DNA from: Paenibacillus piscarius
GTDB lineage: Bacteria; Bacillota; Bacilli; Paenibacillales; Paenibacillaceae
NCBI RefSeq assembly: GCF_022234545.1
Contig: NZ_JAIEUI010000037.1
Location: forward strand, 1 to 34,326
Length of the DNA: 34,326 nucleotides
Direction: 5' to 3'
Shown here: piece after piece, positions 8,622 through 15,636 of the stretch
How positions within the stretch are numbered: the first letter of the stretch is position 1
How the letters are laid out: each line of letters starts with the position of its first letter
The notes under the pieces: model-generated
The model's input: the letters and a program-made list of their open reading frames with translations, nothing else
Databases searched by the model: none
What the model was told of the DNA's origin: nothing
Position numbers and translations under genes: made by a program

Positions 8622-8863
8622 ATGGAGATTTTAAGATGGTTACAAGAATGGTTAGAATAAACTCTATTGACAATCCCGGGTGACATGTTGTAATTGCTCT
8701 TGACGGATTAGAGGTGGAGATTAAGCAGATGGATGTAATACGAATAGAGCGAACGGATGATGACGGGATTTATTGTAAAAAAGAAGATGGATGTTTTACT
8801 GGTGTGGGCGGCCGGGGGAATCTTGAGGAGATACTAAAGATTTTTTATCAGTGGGCAACTTGA
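8622..8863 (+). pseudogene. Imm53-like immunity pseudogene
   Basis: The N-terminal frame from ATG 8622 reads MEILRWLQEWLE, then stops. The second frame, from about 8654, reads RINSIDNPG, a TGA at 8681-8683, then HVVIALDGLEVEI and, further on, GVGGRGNLEEILKIFYQWAT, ending at TGA 8861. The order (WLxEW start, LDNPGW block, cysteine strand, GNLxxIL..F..W end) is that of the Imm53 family as I know it. There the stop position is a Trp, so TGG has become TGA. The segment usually found between the WLxEW start and the DNPGW block is missing, and its loss also shifts the frame. Two independent lesions make it a clear pseudogene. Confidence 0.65.
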
Positions 8864-9291
8864 ACAATCAAACTTGGATAGTCAAAACCTACATAGAGCT
8901 ATGCTAAATAAAGAAAATTTATGCGGAACAAGTTTAATCGGAACTAATTTACTTGGTGCTGAGAGGCAAAAATAAATAGAACGAATTTAACAAATGCTTT
9001 ATTAATGGTGGCGATACTTGAAAATTCTAATTTGGAGTCTTCCAACCTTACAAACGCCAAGCTAACAGGAGCTATCTTAAGCAATTTAACTTAAACAACG
9101 CTATTTTAGTCGGAGCTGATGTATGGAAGACTGATTTTAAAGATACAAAATTGATGGGCGCTAATATGATGTGCGAAAGAATACAGGATTGCTTTTTAGA
9201 AGGTGCGCTGTTCGATGATAACACCGTATGGCCATTAGGGTTTGATCCTTTGGAATACGGGGCAATTAAGGTTGGAGATGAACAATTCTAA
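8862..9291 (+). pseudogene. Pentapeptide-repeat protein pseudogene
   Basis: Three frame segments carry pentapeptide repeats (A[DN]LxX type). Bases 8862-8975 read SNLDSQNLHRAML and CGTSLIGTNLLGA. Bases 8978-9094 read RTNLTNALLM, SNLESSNLTNAKLTGA and ILSNLT. Bases 9094-9291 read NNAILVGADVWKTDFKDTKL and then LFDDNTVWPLGFDP, a typical pentapeptide-protein C terminus. Frame changes near 8970 and 9091 break it, and no start codon with a ribosome site is present. Pentapeptide proteins form right-handed beta-helices, and some act as immunity or topoisomerase-protecting proteins. Here the immunity-array setting suggests the former. Confidence 0.7.
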
Positions 9292-9299
9292 GGAGTTAC

Positions 9300-9335
9300 A
9301 CCTTGATTGGAATTTTGCCTCTCAAGGCTTTCTTC
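9300..9335 (+). repeat. Degenerate copy of the 8120-8157 terminator repeat
   Basis: The segment repeats the ACCTTGATTGG...GCCTNTCAAGG...TTTCTTC layout of the terminator at 8120-8157. One stem base has changed and the T tract is weaker, so termination here is probably poor. It lies between the pentapeptide pseudogene and the next immunity-like gene. Its recurrence suggests that toxin-immunity cassettes were shuffled or duplicated with their downstream sequence. Confidence 0.5.
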
Positions 9336-9352
9336 AGAACTGGAGCGATCAG

Positions 9353-9595
9353 ATGGCAAAATTCCAATGTAAATGTGGTGCTATACTTTCAAATTCACGC
9401 GCACTTAATGACGTAGAGTTGATAGTTTATACTGATATAGAATGGGACGATGTTATTAATTCAGGTGACTTAATTGACCCCGTTACTATACAGTCCCCTC
9501 GCTACGATGTTTGGAGATGTAATGAATGTGAAAGAATTTATGTATTTGAGGAGAATGTTGTAATAAAAACATATGCGGTAGAAGGAGATACTTAA
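9353..9595 (+). CDS. Small CxC..CxxC protein, putative immunity protein
   Basis: An 80-residue acidic protein starting MAKFQCKCGAIL, with a second Cys pair in WRCNECERIYVF, so a zinc-ribbon-like fold is likely. GGAG at 9342-9345 lies seven bases before ATG 9353. An open frame extends in phase to 9242, but that part overlaps the end of the pentapeptide pseudogene and the terminator repeat, so I reject it as coding. It is the last gene of the immunity array and converges on the Crp/Fnr gene. No toxin remnant could be assigned to it. Function is inferred from context and resemblance to the Cys-pair protein at 7802-8104. Confidence 0.6.
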   Translation: MAKFQCKCGAILSNSRALNDVELIVYTDIEWDDVINSGDLIDPVTIQSPRYDVWRCNECERIYVFEENVVIKTYAVEGDT

Positions 9596-9598
9596 TCT

Positions 9599-10303
9599 CT
9601 AGTCTGATGAACTGTGAGTAGCTACTTCTTGCAACAGCCTAAATTCATTCTTACTAAACTCAATCAAGCCGTCCCGCTTCATCCATGCCAGCTCTCGGGA
9701 TAAGGCGCTGCGGTCTACGTCCAGATACTCGGCCATGGCTTCCCGGTCAAAGGGAATCTTAAAAGTCTCCGTTCCGGTTTCGCGCTTCACTCTTGTTAAA
9801 TAAGTCAGGACCTTGTCGCGAATAGTCGGCATCATCAGACAATCATTCCGGTCATGCAGCTCTAACGCACGTTCGGCAATGCTATCAAACAGGTTGCCAA
9901 GTAATTGTTCGTGTGCCATACATAACTTTGTGCAAGGGCTCAATATGTTTCGGATCGGAATAAACAACACCTCAAGCGGTTCTATGGCTTTTACTGACAT
10001 TGGGCATCTTCGTCCACGGCTGGCTGCTGTGAGAACAGCGGTATATCCGCCCGGGTAATGGAGGGATACAATAATTTGTTTTCCTGCAGGACTGAGTTTC
10101 GTACTTTGAGCGGTACCCTGCAATATAATGCCGACATCATCGACGAAATCGCCCTCACGGACAACCATTTCATCCTTTGCATATTCTTGCAGTGTGGCTG
10201 ACAGACATTCAAGCATTTGGGGAATATCATTGGGGGAGATCCCCATAAATAAGCGTGATTGACAGAGGGACTCTAAGTTATTCTGAGCGGCTTTGCGTTG
10301 CAT
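9599..10303 (-). CDS. Crp/Fnr-family transcriptional regulator
   Basis: A 234-residue regulator. A cyclic-nucleotide-type beta-barrel sensor spans about residues 25-120 (VVREGDFVDDVGIILQGTAQ). A long dimer helix follows, then a C-terminal winged helix with IPFDREAMAEYLDVDRSALSRELAWMKRDGLI as the helix-turn-helix. There is no N-terminal Fe-S cysteine cluster. Two cysteines near position 125 (SPCTKLCMAH) are scattered, so oxygen sensing as in Fnr is not supported. I choose the second ATG (10303) because AAAGGA lies eight bases upstream. The ATG at 10312 overlaps that site. It diverges from the LUD gene across a short spacer containing a 12-bp palindrome, so control of that gene and autoregulation are likely. 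Overall form resembles the CooA/Dnr-like Crp regulators often paired with metabolic genes in Clostridia and Paenibacilli. Confidence 0.85.
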   Translation of the reverse strand: MQRKAAQNNLESLCQSRLFMGISPNDIPQMLECLSATLQEYAKDEMVVREGDFVDDVGIILQGTAQSTKLSPAGKQIIVSLHYPGGYTAVLTAASRGRRCPMSVKAIEPLEVLFIPIRNILSPCTKLCMAHEQLLGNLFDSIAERALELHDRNDCLMMPTIRDKVLTYLTRVKRETGTETFKIPFDREAMAEYLDVDRSALSRELAWMKRDGLIEFSKNEFRLLQEVATHSSSD

Positions 10304-10328
10304 GTGCAACATCCTTTTTCTTTTTACT

Positions 10329-10340
10329 TTACTATAGTAA
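10329..10340. promoter_or_regulatory. Perfect 12-bp palindrome in the Crp/LUD divergent spacer
   Basis: TTACTATAGTAA is a perfect inverted repeat placed between the two divergent starts, about 25 bases upstream of the crp-like ATG and 58 upstream of the LUD GTG. It is a plausible operator for the Crp/Fnr protein, although it is AT-rich and could include a -10 element (TATAGT). It differs from the classical TGTGA-N6-TCACA site. Confidence 0.4.
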
Positions 10341-10397
10341 TGATAAATACACAGGGAGTTTAATCACCTTTTCCTGCGTCAGAATGGGGGAAGTAGA

Positions 10398-11075
10398 GTG
10401 CAAGCGAAAGAAGATTCAATCAAAGCAAGGAACCGGCTGTTAGCCACCAAGGTTATTAAAAGTCTGCAAAGCAGAAAGTTTGAGGCCTATTACTGTGATA
10501 GCGCTGTAGAAGCTGCTGAAAAGGCACTGTCGCTTATTCCGGAACAGTCTTCGGTATCATGGGGCGGGTCCGTCACGCTTGAGGACATTGGGCTTCTTGA
10601 ACGGGTACGCCAAGGCAGCTATACCATCATTGATCGTGATATAGCGCAAACGATGGAGGAACGTTATGACCTCATGCGCCAATCTCTTTTGTGCGACACT
10701 TATTTAACCAGCTTTAACGCCGTTAGCGAAGATGGTATATTGGTCAATATCGACAGTGTGGGCAACCGGGCGGCAGCGATTACTTTTGGACCGAGAAGTG
10801 TGGTTGCTGTCGTTGGAATGAATAAGGTCTGCAAGACCGCTGAAGACGCAGTGATCAGAGCCAGAACCTATGCCGCCCCCATTAATGCAAGCCGTTGCTC
10901 AAGTTCGTCCAGCCCATTTCTTCATTCACCGCAAAAAACGCCCTGCCTGGTCAATGGCGCCTGCGCAGATTGTAAATCAGATGATTGTATCTGTTCTTAC
11001 ATCGTCGAAACCAGAATGAGTAAGACAGCGGGGAGAATAAAGGTTATCCTCGTTGGTGAATCTTTGGGATTTTAA
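10398..11075 (+). CDS. LUD-domain protein (LutC/YkgG-like)
   Basis: A 225-residue protein of the LUD (DUF162) family. Evidence includes SVSWGGSVTLEDIGLLE around residue 55, the DGILVNIDSVGNRAAAITFGP core, VVAVVGMNKV, and the C-terminal TPCLVNGACADCKSDDCICSY cysteine segment followed by VILVGESLGF. Family members serve lactate utilisation (LutC) or are uncharacterised single-gene forms. No lutA or lutB partner is present, so a lactate role is not supported here. Start is GTG 10398 with GGGGGAAG just upstream. Divergent pairing with a Crp/Fnr gene suggests redox or nutrient control. Confidence 0.85.
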   Translation: MQAKEDSIKARNRLLATKVIKSLQSRKFEAYYCDSAVEAAEKALSLIPEQSSVSWGGSVTLEDIGLLERVRQGSYTIIDRDIAQTMEERYDLMRQSLLCDTYLTSFNAVSEDGILVNIDSVGNRAAAITFGPRSVVAVVGMNKVCKTAEDAVIRARTYAAPINASRCSSSSSPFLHSPQKTPCLVNGACADCKSDDCICSYIVETRMSKTAGRIKVILVGESLGF

Positions 11076-11110
11076 TTTCTTTTTCGGAGCTGTTCGGGTA
11101 ATTTCCAGGT

Positions 11111-11173
11111 GCTCCTCTTTTGGGGTGATGTTGTCTCCATAACACCATTCTGCCAAAGGCTGGAGCTTTTTTT
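11111..11173 (+). terminator. Terminator after the LUD gene
   Basis: GCTCC (11111-11115) pairs with GGAGC (11162-11166), and TTTGG pairs with CCAAA inside it. A smaller GGTG/AACACC hairpin lies within the long loop. The structure is followed by seven T residues (11167-11173). It sits about 35 bases after the LUD stop codon. Confidence 0.6.
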
Positions 11174-11200
11174 GTTGAGGAAATTATGATTATCGTCCGA

Positions 11201-11236
11201 TGTGGATAAAGTTATGTATAAAGTTGGGAATAAGTG
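11201..11236 (+). repeat. Three tandem 12-bp units resembling DnaA boxes
   Basis: TGTGGATAAAGT, TATGTATAAAGT and TGGGAATAAGTG follow one another without gaps. The first contains TGTGGATAA, an exact DnaA-box complement, and the others are degenerate. The spacer from 11174 to 11339 holds no gene. Other content is a GC-rich stretch (CCGGATGTGGCCGAAAAACCGG, at about 11257-11278) with short inverted repeats. Confidence 0.4.
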
Positions 11237-11339
11237 TCTTAGAGTATCCGCGAGGCCGGATGTGGCCGAAAAACCGGCTACGATGGCGATGCCGCAGGCA
11301 TTTTGTTGATTTTAGATAATTACGGGGGCAATCATTCAA

Positions 11340-12431
11340 ATGACAATTGCTGAGCAACATTTAATTGAACAACTAATGAGCGGGTCGATCTCCAAGGCTG
11401 ATTTCTTACAATCCTTCACGGTGGATGTTGTGCAGAATCCGAACTATATGCTGAAGCTGTTGGGCGAGGCTTATACGGGGAAAAGAGCTGAAGAGGTCGA
11501 ATATTCCTTATTCATCGGATTCTCGTTTGATCTCTTCACTACAGATTACGTGGACATCCTCTGTAAATTGATCGGGGCGGATTGGCATGTTCAGCATGAG
11601 CATATAGCGATGATTCTGCAGAAGCTGAGGTCGCCTGCCAGCATTGAATCCCTGTACCAGACGGCAATCACACCTCTTGACTATTTAGACTATGACGATT
11701 CCTATGCATTAGCGGTAAAATGTATCTGGGCGCTTGGTGACATTGGCACGGGCGAGGCCAGACGTAAATTAAAGCTCCTTGCCGGGTCTGACAATGAAAT
11801 CATCCGAACCAATGCGCTACAGCAACTGGAACGGACGGCAGACGCAGGGGACAAAATCATCATGGCCCATTACAATAAACAAACGGTCCGCGTGTATCAG
11901 GCTTATAATCACAAAATTGCAGATGAGGCAGTAGAGCTTGGGCAATTCGGGCCTTCTTTTAAAATCGATAGAATGACCTGGATCAAGCCTTCTTTCTTAT
12001 GGATGATGTACCGGTCGGGGTGGGCGACCAAAACAGATCAGGAGCGGATCTTGGCGATTGATATTACTAGAGAGGGCTTCGATTATATTTTGTCACAGGT
12101 CGTTCTGTCCTCCTATGATCGTGACCTGTATGCTTCCCGGAAGGAATGGCAGACGAAGTTACAGGCTTCCCAAGTGAGATGCCAATGGGACCCCGATAGA
12201 GATATCTATGGGAATAAATTGCCGCGGAGAGCCGTCCAGTTAGGCCTGAGAGGCGGGATGGTGCACAATTATATTCACAAATGGATGGTTGAAATCCATG
12301 ACATAACAGATTACGTAGCCGATACCAGAGGAGCAATACGAGCAGGGAAATTCAGGACAGATCTGTTGCCGGAGGAGACTCCGTATCCTGTGGAGAATTC
12401 TATTAAGCGAACCTTAGGAATGATTCAGTAA
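11340..12431 (+). CDS. HEAT-like repeat / DUF4291 fusion protein
   Basis: A 363-residue soluble protein in two parts. Residues 1 to about 170 are helical and HEAT-like (LGEAYTGKRAEEVEYSLF, AVKCIWALGDIGTGEARRKL, NEIIRTNALQQLER), resembling HEAT-repeat proteins that sit beside toxin loci. Residues about 178-363 match DUF4291, with TVRVYQAYN, FKIDRMTWIKPSFLWMMYRS, GWATKTDQERILAIDITREGF, QWDPDRD and the basic PRRAVQLGLRGGMV segment. DUF4291 proteins are normally about 200 residues on their own, so the N-terminal module is an added domain. The enzyme activity of DUF4291 is unknown to me. Upstream GGGGGC is a weak ribosome site for ATG 11340. The gene ends 14 bases before the response regulator, but its AT-richer composition sets it apart from that gene. 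Confidence 0.75.
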   Translation: MTIAEQHLIEQLMSGSISKADFLQSFTVDVVQNPNYMLKLLGEAYTGKRAEEVEYSLFIGFSFDLFTTDYVDILCKLIGADWHVQHEHIAMILQKLRSPASIESLYQTAITPLDYLDYDDSYALAVKCIWALGDIGTGEARRKLKLLAGSDNEIIRTNALQQLERTADAGDKIIMAHYNKQTVRVYQAYNHKIADEAVELGQFGPSFKIDRMTWIKPSFLWMMYRSGWATKTDQERILAIDITREGFDYILSQVVLSSYDRDLYASRKEWQTKLQASQVRCQWDPDRDIYGNKLPRRAVQLGLRGGMVHNYIHKWMVEIHDITDYVADTRGAIRAGKFRTDLLPEETPYPVENSIKRTLGMIQ

Positions 12432-12445
12432 GACAAGGAGAACCC

Positions 12446-13165
12446 ATGAACATTAGAGTGTTGATCGTAGAGGATGACCCGATGGTGGCGAAGTTCAACC
12501 GCCATTATCTGGAGCAGGTGCCGGGCTTCGAGTATGCGGGCTGGGCCGCTACAGGGGATGAAGCGGTGACGATGCTGGAGAAGCAGCGGGTGGACCTGAT
12601 GCTGCTGGATATTTATATGCCGCATACGAGCGGGCTGCAGCTGCTCTCTACCCTGCGGGAGCAGGGGAGCAAGGTGGATATTATCGTGATCTCGGCGGCC
12701 AGCGACAATGCGAGCATCCGCAAGGCGCTGCAGAACGGGGCGGTGGATTATCTGATCAAGCCGTTTGAGTTCGCCCGCTTCCATGCGGCGCTGTCGGCGT
12801 ACCGTGAGGATTATAAGCTGATGCACAAGGAGCATCTCAGCCAGGAGCAGCTCGATAAGCTGCTGCGTCATTCGCAGGGGGCGGAGAAGGACAAGCCGGC
12901 GGTGCTGCCGCTGCCCAAGGGGCTGGCCGAAGGCACGCTGGAGAGTATCTGGAACACAATTCATGAGCTGCAGAGTCCGGTCTTCTCCACGGAGGATATC
13001 AGCAGCCATGCGCCGATTTCGCGGATCTCGGTGCGCAAATATCTGGCTTTTCTGACCGAGGCGGGCATTCTGGAGATGGAGCTGAGCTACGGGGCGGTCG
13101 GCAGACCGGTGTATATGTACAAGGTGAAGCCTGAGGGACACCAGTTGATCAGCAAATATATCTAA
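12446..13165 (+). CDS. CitB/DcuR-type response regulator
   Basis: A 239-residue two-component regulator. The receiver domain (1-120) has the acidic pocket E9-D10-D11, the phosphoacceptor Asp55 in LMLLDIYMPH and the YLIKPF lysine. It is followed by a linker and a C-terminal winged helix (FSTEDISSHAPISRISVRKYLAFLTEAGILEMEL), as in the CitB/DcuR/CitT class that responds to citrate or C4-dicarboxylates. AAGGAG lies before ATG 12446. Its natural partner is the CitA/DcuS-like kinase at 16200-17813, which is not adjacent. The two regulators bracket the first exported reductase operon. Its likely DNA targets are the CTTTAnTTAC repeats upstream of the reductase genes at 14073 and 17868 (inference). 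Confidence 0.9.
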   Translation: MNIRVLIVEDDPMVAKFNRHYLEQVPGFEYAGWAATGDEAVTMLEKQRVDLMLLDIYMPHTSGLQLLSTLREQGSKVDIIVISAASDNASIRKALQNGAVDYLIKPFEFARFHAALSAYREDYKLMHKEHLSQEQLDKLLRHSQGAEKDKPAVLPLPKGLAEGTLESIWNTIHELQSPVFSTEDISSHAPISRISVRKYLAFLTEAGILEMELSYGAVGRPVYMYKVKPEGHQLISKYI

Positions 13166-13195
13166 GCGGCCTTAAGCTGGCATGGAGGGAGAGTA

Positions 13196-13450
13196 ATGGA
13201 GCTGCATGAGGAACTGAAGAAGGTAGGCAACAGAGAAGAATTCACAGCCTTTTTGGGCTTGCTGGCCAAGGATTACAGAACCCATCCGCAGGAATGGGAG
13301 AATGGCAGCGTGGAGAGCTTGCTGGAGGGCATTCAGTCGTGGGCCCAAGATATGGACGGTTATTATGAAAATATGAATCTGCCGATGCCGAAGGAGATTG
13401 ACTGGCACTTCATAGCGACGCTCTTCTATGCCGGGAAGCTCTACGAATAA
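13196..13450 (+). CDS. DUF7660-like small protein
   Basis: An 84-residue acidic protein (REEFTAFLGLLAKDYRTHPQEWEN, AWAQ-like QSWAQDMDGYYENMN, near the C terminus DWHFIATLFYAGKLYE). The pattern is that of the DUF7660 family, small cytosolic proteins of unknown function found widely and often near immunity-type genes. Ribosome site GGAGGGAGAG precedes ATG 13196. It is 30 bases after the response regulator stop, so it is probably co-transcribed with it. It ends at a strong hairpin (13470-13509). Confidence 0.7.
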   Translation: MELHEELKKVGNREEFTAFLGLLAKDYRTHPQEWENGSVESLLEGIQSWAQDMDGYYENMNLPMPKEIDWHFIATLFYAGKLYE

Positions 13451-13469
13451 ACGGACGGTCCTTTAAACG

Positions 13470-13509
13470 AATGGAGTCACGGCTGCGTTAAGCGGACCAT
13501 GACTCCATT
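13470..13509. terminator. Bidirectional terminator hairpin
   Basis: AATGGAGTCA (13470-13479) pairs perfectly with TGACTCCATT (13500-13509), between the convergent genes ending at 13450 (+) and 13541 (-). The T tracts are modest on both sides. Confidence 0.7.
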
Positions 13510-13540
13510 TCACTTCTTGCACGTTGCTGCACTTACAGGG

Positions 13541-13999
13541 TCAAGCGAATACCTGCTGCAGCGCCAGCGGCTGGAACGTGTTGATGATTTTGTAGGCTGC
13601 CAGGTGCGGGTTATTCATATCATTGTCGTAGATAATCATGTGCTGGTCACCCTTCAGGATGATGTCGAACCGCTGCTTGCGGTCGGCCTGAACGATGGTA
13701 ATATAATAGCTGTGTTTGCTGCCTGTGCTGACATTGCGGGCAGATTTCATCAGGCGGACGCCGGAGAAATCATCATAGATCCGCTTAATTTCCTCCGGGT
13801 CGGTGACTACAATGTCCTTCTGTTCACCGGGAACAGAAGACAGCCGGGTAATTTCCAGTGCGGCGATATCCTCCAGGCGGAGGGTCCGGGCAACCATGCT
13901 CCTGAACGAAGTGTAGCGGCTTGCGGTGTAGGTCATGAGGGAGACACCCGCTGCGGCCAGAATAGCGCCGGCAAGCATGTACTTGTTGCTCTTTTCCAT
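13541..13999 (-). CDS. Membrane-anchored hypothetical protein
   Basis: A 152-residue protein with one N-terminal transmembrane segment (residues about 8-24, YMLAGAILAAAGVSLMTYTA) and an extracytoplasmic domain (LEITRLSSVPGEQKDIVVTDPEEIKRIY, then beta-rich YYITIVQADRKQRFDIILKGDQHMIIYD). The layout, a small domain that reads as two beta-sheet halves beginning with a DPEEIKRIYD helix, is common in Paenibacillus membrane proteins of unknown function. GGAGGAAC lies a few bases before the ATG. It diverges from the first reductase gene, so the regulated promoter at 14073-14162 lies in its upstream region. Confidence 0.65.
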   Translation of the reverse strand: MEKSNKYMLAGAILAAAGVSLMTYTASRYTSFRSMVARTLRLEDIAALEITRLSSVPGEQKDIVVTDPEEIKRIYDDFSGVRLMKSARNVSTGSKHSYYITIVQADRKQRFDIILKGDQHMIIYDNDMNNPHLAAYKIINTFQPLALQQVFA

Positions 14000-14072
14000 A
14001 GATTCTGTTCCTCCTAATGATACGGATGTGTGAACTAATTATAGAACTTCAGACGTATTCAAGGCAAATGTG

Positions 14073-14162
14073 CTTACTTTATTTACATTAACCATTTCTT
14101 TAATTACTAAATATTCAAGCGCAGCAGCATTCAGGTTATGATAATTGTGAAAATATGCACAA
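14073..14162 (+). promoter_or_regulatory. Regulated promoter of the first exported reductase gene
   Basis: Two direct repeats, CTTTATTTAC (14077-14086) and CTTTAATTAC (14098-14107), are spaced 21 bp apart. A weak -35 (TTCAAG, 14114-14119) and a -10 (TATGAT, 14137-14142) follow, separated by 17 bp. The block 14137-14162, from the -10 into the leader, is identical to 17932-17957 before the second reductase gene. The distance from the first CTTACTTTA to the -10 is exactly 64 bp in both. A poor -35 with upstream repeats suggests activation by the CitB-type regulator (inference). Confidence 0.7.
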
Positions 14163-14184
14163 ACACAATTGGAGGAGAGCTTGA

Positions 14185-15615
14185 ATGAACAGAAAGAGAT
14201 GGGCAAGTCTGCTGGGCAAGGGGTTGCTGCTGGCAAGTCTGCTGGTGCTGCCTGCTTGTAACAGTGACAAAGGGGAGTCTACGGACATCGTTATTATCGG
14301 GGGCGGCGGAGCAGGGATGACCGCAGCGCTTGAAGCACATAGCCAGGGAGCCAAGGTCATTCTGATTGAGAAAATGCCGATGCTGGGCGGCAACACCGTC
14401 CGTGCGGAAGGCGGACTGAATGCGGCAGGGACGCCTTATCAGGAGGCTGCAGGGATTAAAGACAGTCCTGAGCTGCATTTCGAGGATACCATGAAGGGCG
14501 GCAAAAACCTGAACAACCCGGATCTGGTCAGAACGCTGACGAATAACGCAGCGGCTTCGGTCGAGTGGCTGAAGGAGAACGGCGCAGAGCTGTCGGAAGT
14601 GGGACGCGCAGGCGGAGCCAGCGTGAACCGGATTCACCGTCCGAAGGGCGGCGAGGCGGCCGGGAATTTCATCGTCGTTGCGCTGAAGAAGAAGCTGCAG
14701 GATGAGAAGATTGACGTAAGAATGCAGACGACCGCCAAAGAGATCGTCAAGAATGATGAAGGTGTTGTTACCGGAGTGAAGGTGACCGACAAGGAAGGCA
14801 AGGAGTATACAATCAACGCCAAATCCGTGATTCTGGCCGCCGGCGGCTTCGGAGCCAATATGGACATGATCAAGGGCTACCAGCCGCAGCTTGAAGGCTT
14901 CTCCACCACCAACCACCCGGGGGCAACCGGTGACGGCACCACGATGGCTGAGAAGATCGGTGCGAAGCTTGTAGACATGAAGGAAATCCAGATTCATCCG
15001 ACCACGATCCCGGGTCAAGGCGTGCTGATCACCGAAGGCGTGCGCGGAGACGGGGCCATTCTGGTCAACACCGACGGCAAACGGTTCACGAATGAGCTGC
15101 TGACCCGCGATGTCGTGTCCCAGAACATCCTGGCCCAGCCGGGCAAGGTGGCTTACCTGATCTTCAATGATGAGCTGCGTTCGAATCTGAAGGCGACTGA
15201 GGTTTACTTTGGAATGGATCTGGTAAAAGAAGGCGCGACTCCTGAAGAATTAGCTGCGCAGATTGATCTGGACCCGGCTGTGCTGTCCGAGACGCTGAAG
15301 ACCTACAACGGCTTCGTGGCTTCCGGCAAGGATACCGAGTTTGAACGGCCGGATCTGGAGCTTTCTTTTGAACAAGGCAAGTACTATGCAATTCAGATAA
15401 CACCTGGGATTCACCATACAATGGGCGGCGTAGCGATTAATCCGCAGGCTCAGGTGCTGGACACTAATGACCAGGTTATCGCAGGGCTGTATGCAGCAGG
15501 CGAGGTTACCGGCGGGGTTCATGGCGCGAACCGTCTGGGCGGGAATGCCCTGGCAGACATCATCACCTTCGGACGGATCGCAGCAGATGAAGCTGTGAAG
15601 ACGCTGAAGAAATAG
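14185..15615 (+). CDS. Exported flavocytochrome-c-type fumarate-like reductase (lipoprotein)
   Basis: A 476-residue FAD_binding_2 protein with a lipoprotein signal (LVLPAC, lipid-modified Cys25), so it acts outside the membrane. FAD binds at GGGGAGMTA (about 39-47). Residues matching the Shewanella Fcc3 active site are present: His271 (IQIHPTT), Arg287 (VRGDGAIL, the catalytic acid in the family), His410/411 (GIHHTMGG) and Arg450 (NRLGGN). Overall sequence is close to soluble fumarate, urocanate and methacrylate reductases. There is no heme or FMN domain. An FMN-binding lipoprotein is encoded 21 bases downstream and probably supplies electrons. In Listeria-type FrdA these parts are fused. Substrate is uncertain (fumarate or another enoate). 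GGAGGAGAG precedes ATG 14185. The regulated promoter is at 14073-14162. Confidence 0.9.
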   Translation: MNRKRWASLLGKGLLLASLLVLPACNSDKGESTDIVIIGGGGAGMTAALEAHSQGAKVILIEKMPMLGGNTVRAEGGLNAAGTPYQEAAGIKDSPELHFEDTMKGGKNLNNPDLVRTLTNNAAASVEWLKENGAELSEVGRAGGASVNRIHRPKGGEAAGNFIVVALKKKLQDEKIDVRMQTTAKEIVKNDEGVVTGVKVTDKEGKEYTINAKSVILAAGGFGANMDMIKGYQPQLEGFSTTNHPGATGDGTTMAEKIGAKLVDMKEIQIHPTTIPGQGVLITEGVRGDGAILVNTDGKRFTNELLTRDVVSQNILAQPGKVAYLIFNDELRSNLKATEVYFGMDLVKEGATPEELAAQIDLDPAVLSETLKTYNGFVASGKDTEFERPDLELSFEQGKYYAIQITPGIHHTMGGVAINPQAQVLDTNDQVIAGLYAAGEVTGGVHGANRLGGNALADIITFGRIAADEAVKTLKK

Positions 15616-15636
15616 AATTTCCAGGAGGAGTCAATA

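Noticed and set aside
8681..8683. TGA read as Trp (recoding) in the Imm53-like gene
   Set aside because: All other genes here use TGA as a stop, and the gene also carries an internal deletion, so decay is the simpler explanation.
9242..9352. N-terminal extension of the last immunity-like gene
   Set aside because: It overlaps the end of the pentapeptide pseudogene and the terminator repeat. A better ribosome site precedes ATG 9353.
10398..11075. Lactate utilisation operon
   Set aside because: A single LUD protein is present with no LutA- or LutB-type Fe-S partners.
11201..11236. Chromosomal origin of replication
   Set aside because: Only one exact DnaA box, no dnaA or dnaN, and no AT-rich unwinding region. 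Kept only as a repeat.
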